Assembly: GCA_914767715.1 (NCBI GenBank)
Contig: OU612074.1
Span: forward strand, 9,439,501-9,503,500
From: Membranipora membranacea
Taxonomy: Eukaryota; Bryozoa; Gymnolaemata; Cheilostomatida; Membraniporidae
Direction of reading: 5' to 3'
DNA: 64,000 nucleotides
The position numbers and the translations under genes were made by a program. Position 1 is the stretch's first letter; every line of letters begins with the position of its first letter. Below are positions 59,697 through 64,000 of the stretch, one piece after another. The notes beneath the pieces were generated by a model that saw nothing but the letters and a program-made list of their open reading frames with translations, made no database searches and was not told where the DNA came from.

Positions 59697-61915
59697 CATC
59701 TATATACTCTAGAGTGGACAATGCAGTGCTAAAAATGTCGTACTTAATTATTGCAAAAAACATGACACACCGCAATCTGGTTGTGCATGGCTAGTGCCAG
59801 TATCATATAACTTATCATTGAGAATATACGTATTGGGCACGGCAATTTAGATTTTTAGAGCGTTTATAGTCATTTTTACGGAAAATTTTTCACTTGACAC
59901 CATGTGGACAACTTGCAGGTATGTTCATCTTCAATTCCATGACGCCATCAAATCTGGTTGTGCTTGGATAGTGCATGAATCATCGACTTTATCATTGAAA
60001 ATATTAAAATTGGACATACAAATTTTGTTAATGGAGCACTTATAGCCATTTTTCAGAGAATTTCACATGTAAAACCATCTGCATCACCTGCAGGTATTTT
60101 CTCTTCCAGTCAGGATAAACATTTTCTTATTCTCCCATTAAAATGAGCTAAATATCAACCGCAAACACATGAGCTTAAATTGCAATGACTGGGCTAGCTG
60201 GTTTCTGCCACTCGCCAGGCATTTAACTTTTTCCTGTCTCTCTAACTAAAATTTTGCACACTCAATCGGTTTATTTCATCTGTTCAGTTACAGCTACTGA
60301 CGTTGATTTGTGATAGCATGGGGTACAAGTAGCCTATGGAAAAGCGATTTGAGGTGAAAAAATTTGCTGATTGCCTTTATCGTTTTTAGAGAATTTTTAG
60401 CAATTTCTTTGTAAAATTTTCATGTCACCCTATTAGATGACTTGCAGCTGATTTCTTTAGCAGTCAGGGGACAAAATGATTTGTGTTATCCCCTTAAAAC
60501 ACTATAATCACTATAAACACTATAATCTCAACCGCAAACACATCATCATGATAAAATCACAATCACCTGGCTAGTCGGTTCTTGCCCCTACCACTTACCA
60601 CTTGTCCTGTCTCTCTAACTTAAATGTGACACACTCAGTGAGTTCATTTTATCTGTCCAGTATTATGACCTCCAAGGCGTGCAAGTAACCAGTGGTTCAA
60701 AAATTTTGAGTTTAAAGATCTCGGGTTTTGGCTTGGCTATGTCATTTAAAGCTCATAATTCCCACTTGAGGGTGGCCACTCTTGTATTGCAGAAACTATT
60801 CAGGCCAACACAGCAGGTTAAATCAATAAATACATACTCTCTTCTGTTGAGTCGCTGAATATAAAGAAAACGTCGAATGGACAATTCAAGATTCATACTT
60901 ATCCAGATTGACTCTAGATTTTCTTAAATTCCCTCCACTCAATCTGGAAAATTGTATGAAAAAGGCATTCAGTTATCAGTTGCAACACATTATGGAGAAA
61001 AGATCAAAACATTTTCAGTTGAGAAGAGTACAGAGGGGGTAATTTGAGACTTCAATTTATTTCGTCTTTAGGTACACAAAATAGTATACAATGTGATTTA
61101 AAATCTTTTCACCGAAGTTTTATATGTCAGCGGTCCAAATATATCTATTTGCACTCACCTCTGGTTCTACCAAGGTTCAGAAAATTCTATCCACAAGACT
61201 GATGTTAACATGGTTATTATGAGTGCTGAGAAAGCTGATATAATTTCGCTCTCTCACCGATGTGACATTTTTATGTTTACATACATTTCAAATTTCTCAC
61301 CATACTCAAAGTAAGAGATCATTTAGTTCGGGTGGGGGGAGGGGTGGTTGTGATGCAATGTTAACTGATCATTGTTTATTTGCGTGTAAATGTAAGCATC
61401 AGCATCACATACAATACTATTACACCTCTTATCACTTCTACACAGTCTACTTGTACTTCATTTAATCAAAAATAAAATAAGTCCCTTGAGTGTGTAACAT
61501 ATAATATAAGTAAGAGAGACAGGACACAGCTAATATGGATGGCAAGTTGCTGTGAAAAAAAATTAAGCTAGCCCGGTAATTTATATATTTCATCGCAATG
61601 ATGTGTTTGAAGTTGAGATTTTGGCTTATTTTAATGGGAAAACATAGAAATATATTCCAATTGCTGCGAGTAAAAATACCTGCAAGTGATCCACATAGTG
61701 TCACATAAAATATTTTCCGAAAAAAGGGCTATAAGCGGTATAAAGATCTAAATTTCCATGCCCAATACATATATTCTCAATGATAAGTTTTAAGACACAG
61801 GCACTAGCCATGCACAACCCGATTGCGTTGTGTCATGGATTTTGCGATAATTAAGTAGGACAAAAACTGATGCTATATTTGTACATATTGTCCACTCTAG
61901 AGTATATAATAACTC
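59697..61915. mobile_element. foldback DNA transposon, about 2.2 kb
   Basis: The ends are inverted copies: TATATACTCTAGAGTGGACAAT at 59700 and its complement ending at about 61911. Imperfect inversion continues for some 450 bp (59700-60310 against 61450-61910). The left arm is built of subrepeats: blocks at about 59760-59930 and 59940-60110 resemble each other, and about 60090-60310 resembles 60450-60670. No transposase is encoded; the open frames inside are short. It is absent from the left duplication copy, so it inserted after the duplication or was lost there. Confidence 0.75.
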
Positions 61916-62290
61916 TATGCTCACAGCACAAACTAATTACGTCATGTCACGCTATTTAAGTGGGACAGTATTGAATGCTATTGGCCTGTCTAGGTAGTGT
62001 ATTGAGTCTATGATGCCAACACTCAATTTTCGGAGTTTTCTCCATTCGTCTATAACACAACTTTCTGTAATTCTCAAATTGTCTGAGATATTTTTATCAA
62101 CAACAAGAAACAGCCATTTCTAATGTTAAAAATCAGAACATATGTCTGACATAATGGTCTTCTTTTATTCTTGTGAGCAATATGGCGTAAAATAGAATAC
62201 ACACTCTTTCAATTTTTATGTTTTGCGTCCCTCGACACTTTTGTTGTGTATACGAGGTACAGTCAATTGGCATGGGCATTTATCAAGAAA
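61916..62290. repeat. right end of the segmental duplication
   Basis: 62005-62135 matches 13046-13180 (ATGATGCCAACACTCAATTT and onwards). 62256-62290 matches 13190-13236 (GAGGTACAGTCAATTGGCAT). Beyond 13236 the left copy enters the LINE, so similarity ends. Confidence 0.75.
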
Positions 62291-63149
62291 ATGCCAATGG
62301 AATGGTATAATTTTTGACAATGAGGTTTTTATCTTCAACGTTCTAAGGTCGAGATTTTTGTCTGTTGTTAAACCCTTTTTCAGTAATATCATCGGAGAGA
62401 ACGAGTTATTTTTTATGATCGATGGTTATCGTGCATCAATAGAGATTCGTTTGCTTGTTGTTTTTTTCTTCTCTCATTTTTTTTTCCAGCTGTCACTGTC
62501 AATGACTGATTCGAAATTTGTTTTTGTTGCCACCTCTTTGGTGAGCCACGGGACAACCTTTTCTGCCGCTAGTATGTGTTCAGGCAATTGCTGTCTGCAT
62601 GAGAATTTGTGGTGAGTCGGTCACAGCATACCTAGCAAAACCTATTGTCATACCCAAACCTTAATCAAATATCATCTCACTAATTTTCCTGCCTTTCACA
62701 AACATTATTCCCGTGGCTCAGTAGACAGTTGAAGAGGGCGATATGGGTTCAATCCCCATTTTTTTCCGAGTTTCTGATTGAAATGCCGTCCTGGTTATCA
62801 AAGTTTTGATAACAAAGAGGCTTTATAGTATTTTGTCGATGTTCTGGCGTACCTTAGACAGGAAAATCCCGATGGATTGGTAGTTAATTCTTGTTCCCTT
62901 TGCCTGCGGCATGACCAGTGGAAGGCAGCAACAGGAATGCAGGCAAATGGATTAAATTTGTTCTAGATGTTATGATACTATTTTCATTCAATGAGAAATA
63001 TTTAATTCAGTATTCTACAGTGATATGGAAACAGGCTTTACCAAAGAAGTTTAATGTGGTACTATGCTTTTGATGACGCTTTATGGTTGAGATTGTAAAT
63101 ATCTGGAATGTTTAGGAAGGAAGTGAGGAAGCGAGCAGCAATGTTATTA
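62291..63149. other. non-coding stretch with a SINE-like unit
   Basis: At 62708-62775 (plus) box A (GTGGCTCAGTAGACAG) and box B (GGGTTCAATCCCC) form a tRNA-like head. An open frame at 62223-62615 has no recognisable domain and overlaps the end of the duplication, so I do not call it a gene. Confidence 0.45.
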
Positions 63150-63520
63150 TTAGGTATTATTAGGTTTATTTTACATCCTCTATCACAATTATGCAACAAA
63201 ACTGGATGCTATGAGAGCTGTTTGGCATTTAAAAATTATTGTGAATAGATAAAACTGTTCTTCCAAAACATCACAAAGTAATTGAAAAAAACTATGTTGC
63301 CTTTTCACTGTGCGGCATCTGGCAGGTCTGAAAAAGTACTTCGAGCGAGAGGAAAATCTATCCTGGTTAAAAATGATTCGGTCATACAGAGGATGGTGTA
63401 CATTATTCCAAATGTTACTATAATGGCATTCAGAGATATCAAATAAAAACTTATTTAGCTTTGGTAAATCGAGAGCTATTAGGGCCTCATCATAATTGAA
63501 CTTGGGTAATTTCTGCATAC
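63150..63520 (-). mobile_element. LINE 3' end, CR1/Jockey type
   Basis: A 109-codon frame at 63518-63189 resembles the extreme C-terminus of a non-LTR RT protein: LIALDLPKLNKFLFDI (family pattern L..L.LPSL..RR..GDL), then HHPLYDRII and PARCRTVKRQHSFFQ (family pattern RTR...SFF). It is followed by a short tail with AATAATACC repeats (63150-63165 on the plus strand), as LINE 3' ends have. The rest of the element is missing. Confidence 0.6.
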
Positions 63521-64000
63521 TCTCTAGTCTCTGCCTTTTCTGCGGGGTGGTGCGGTAGGGGAGTAAAACTTGAGCTGGGCAGCCTTCACACTAGCCTTTG
63601 ACTGGCTATCTAGTTGTCCCTTTGCCTTTTATAACCATTTATATTTTTTAAATAGCCATCTTAGTATATTATTAATTTAGTGCAATAAAAGCGAAAAAAA
63701 AAAAAAGTAATTGGATAAGGGCATCAACAGTACCAAGTTTAGATTGGGAAGCAAACTGAGAACTCATTTATTGACAGCATGGTATATAGTATTTCCAGCA
63801 GAGGTAAGCATATGTCCTCGTGGCCCTCACTGGACACCCAGGTGGGGAAATCCTCCATTGATTGGTTCTAACTTAGTACTGTTCACGTTAGCTGGCTCTA
63901 CACTCGTGTCGGCTAGTACCCCACCTAAACTCGCGTAGTAGTTGTTAATGTTCATATAGAAAGTTTCAGGATTCATAGGCTTCTTATCTATGATAATTGT
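63521..64000. other. non-coding right edge
   Basis: Contains a 14-base A run at about 63695 and a short open frame without recognisable domain. Nothing further is supported. Confidence 0.4.

Overview
The window looks like nuclear DNA from an AT-rich, repeat-dense invertebrate metazoan. Coding sequence is cut into short exons with GT..AG introns. The genes are of animal type (a tripartite-motif RING/B-box/coiled-coil protein with a C-terminal propeller, a secreted class-3 lipase). The mobile elements are BEL/Pao, Ty3-like, L1/Tx1-like and CR1/Jockey-like LINEs, a DIRS/Crypton-type tyrosine recombinase, tRNA-headed SINEs and MITEs. A sponge or cnidarian would fit, but I cannot fix the phylum from sequence alone.

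Layout. 1-13.2 kb: a rearranged duplicated block. It has a gene-less copy of the flanks (about 0.9-1.76 kb), a broken 3' end of a propeller gene (3.46-4.25 kb), a tyrosine-recombinase relic (4.35-5.15 kb), an intact eight-exon TRIM-like gene on the minus strand (gene A, 5.92-10.33 kb) and a one-exon relic of a small secreted-protein gene on the plus strand (11.6-11.9 kb). 13.2-16.8 kb: two dead LINEs, head to tail on opposite strands. 17.3 kb: a MITE. 19.4-23.3 kb: a secreted lipase gene (minus) that lacks the exon for the nucleophile elbow and carries an in-frame stop. 23.4-40.9 kb: mostly non-coding, with a 59-bp minisatellite, SINE copies, a TTAA-flanked MITE and a 1.5-kb foldback element. 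40.9-48.4 kb: a transposon cluster made of a BEL/Pao Gag-protease with its polymerase missing, a second copy of the 17-kb MITE, and a young, internally deleted Ty3-like LTR element with a perfect 5-bp target duplication. 48.8-62.3 kb: the second copy of the 1-13 kb block, with intact TRIM-like gene B (minus, 49.3-54.0 kb) and the complete three-exon secreted-protein gene (plus, 58.1-59.3 kb). 59.7-61.9 kb: a foldback transposon inserted in this copy only. 62.3-64 kb: a SINE-like unit and a LINE 3' end.

The biological core is the divergent pair TRIM-like gene / small secreted protein, duplicated about 44 kb apart. Both TRIM-like genes keep full reading frames (627 and 622 residues, all eight exon phases conserved). 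The secreted partner survives whole only in the right-hand copy. The TRIM-like proteins have the parts of an E3 ubiquitin ligase with a target-binding propeller. No substrate, and no link to the secreted protein, can be read from the sequence.
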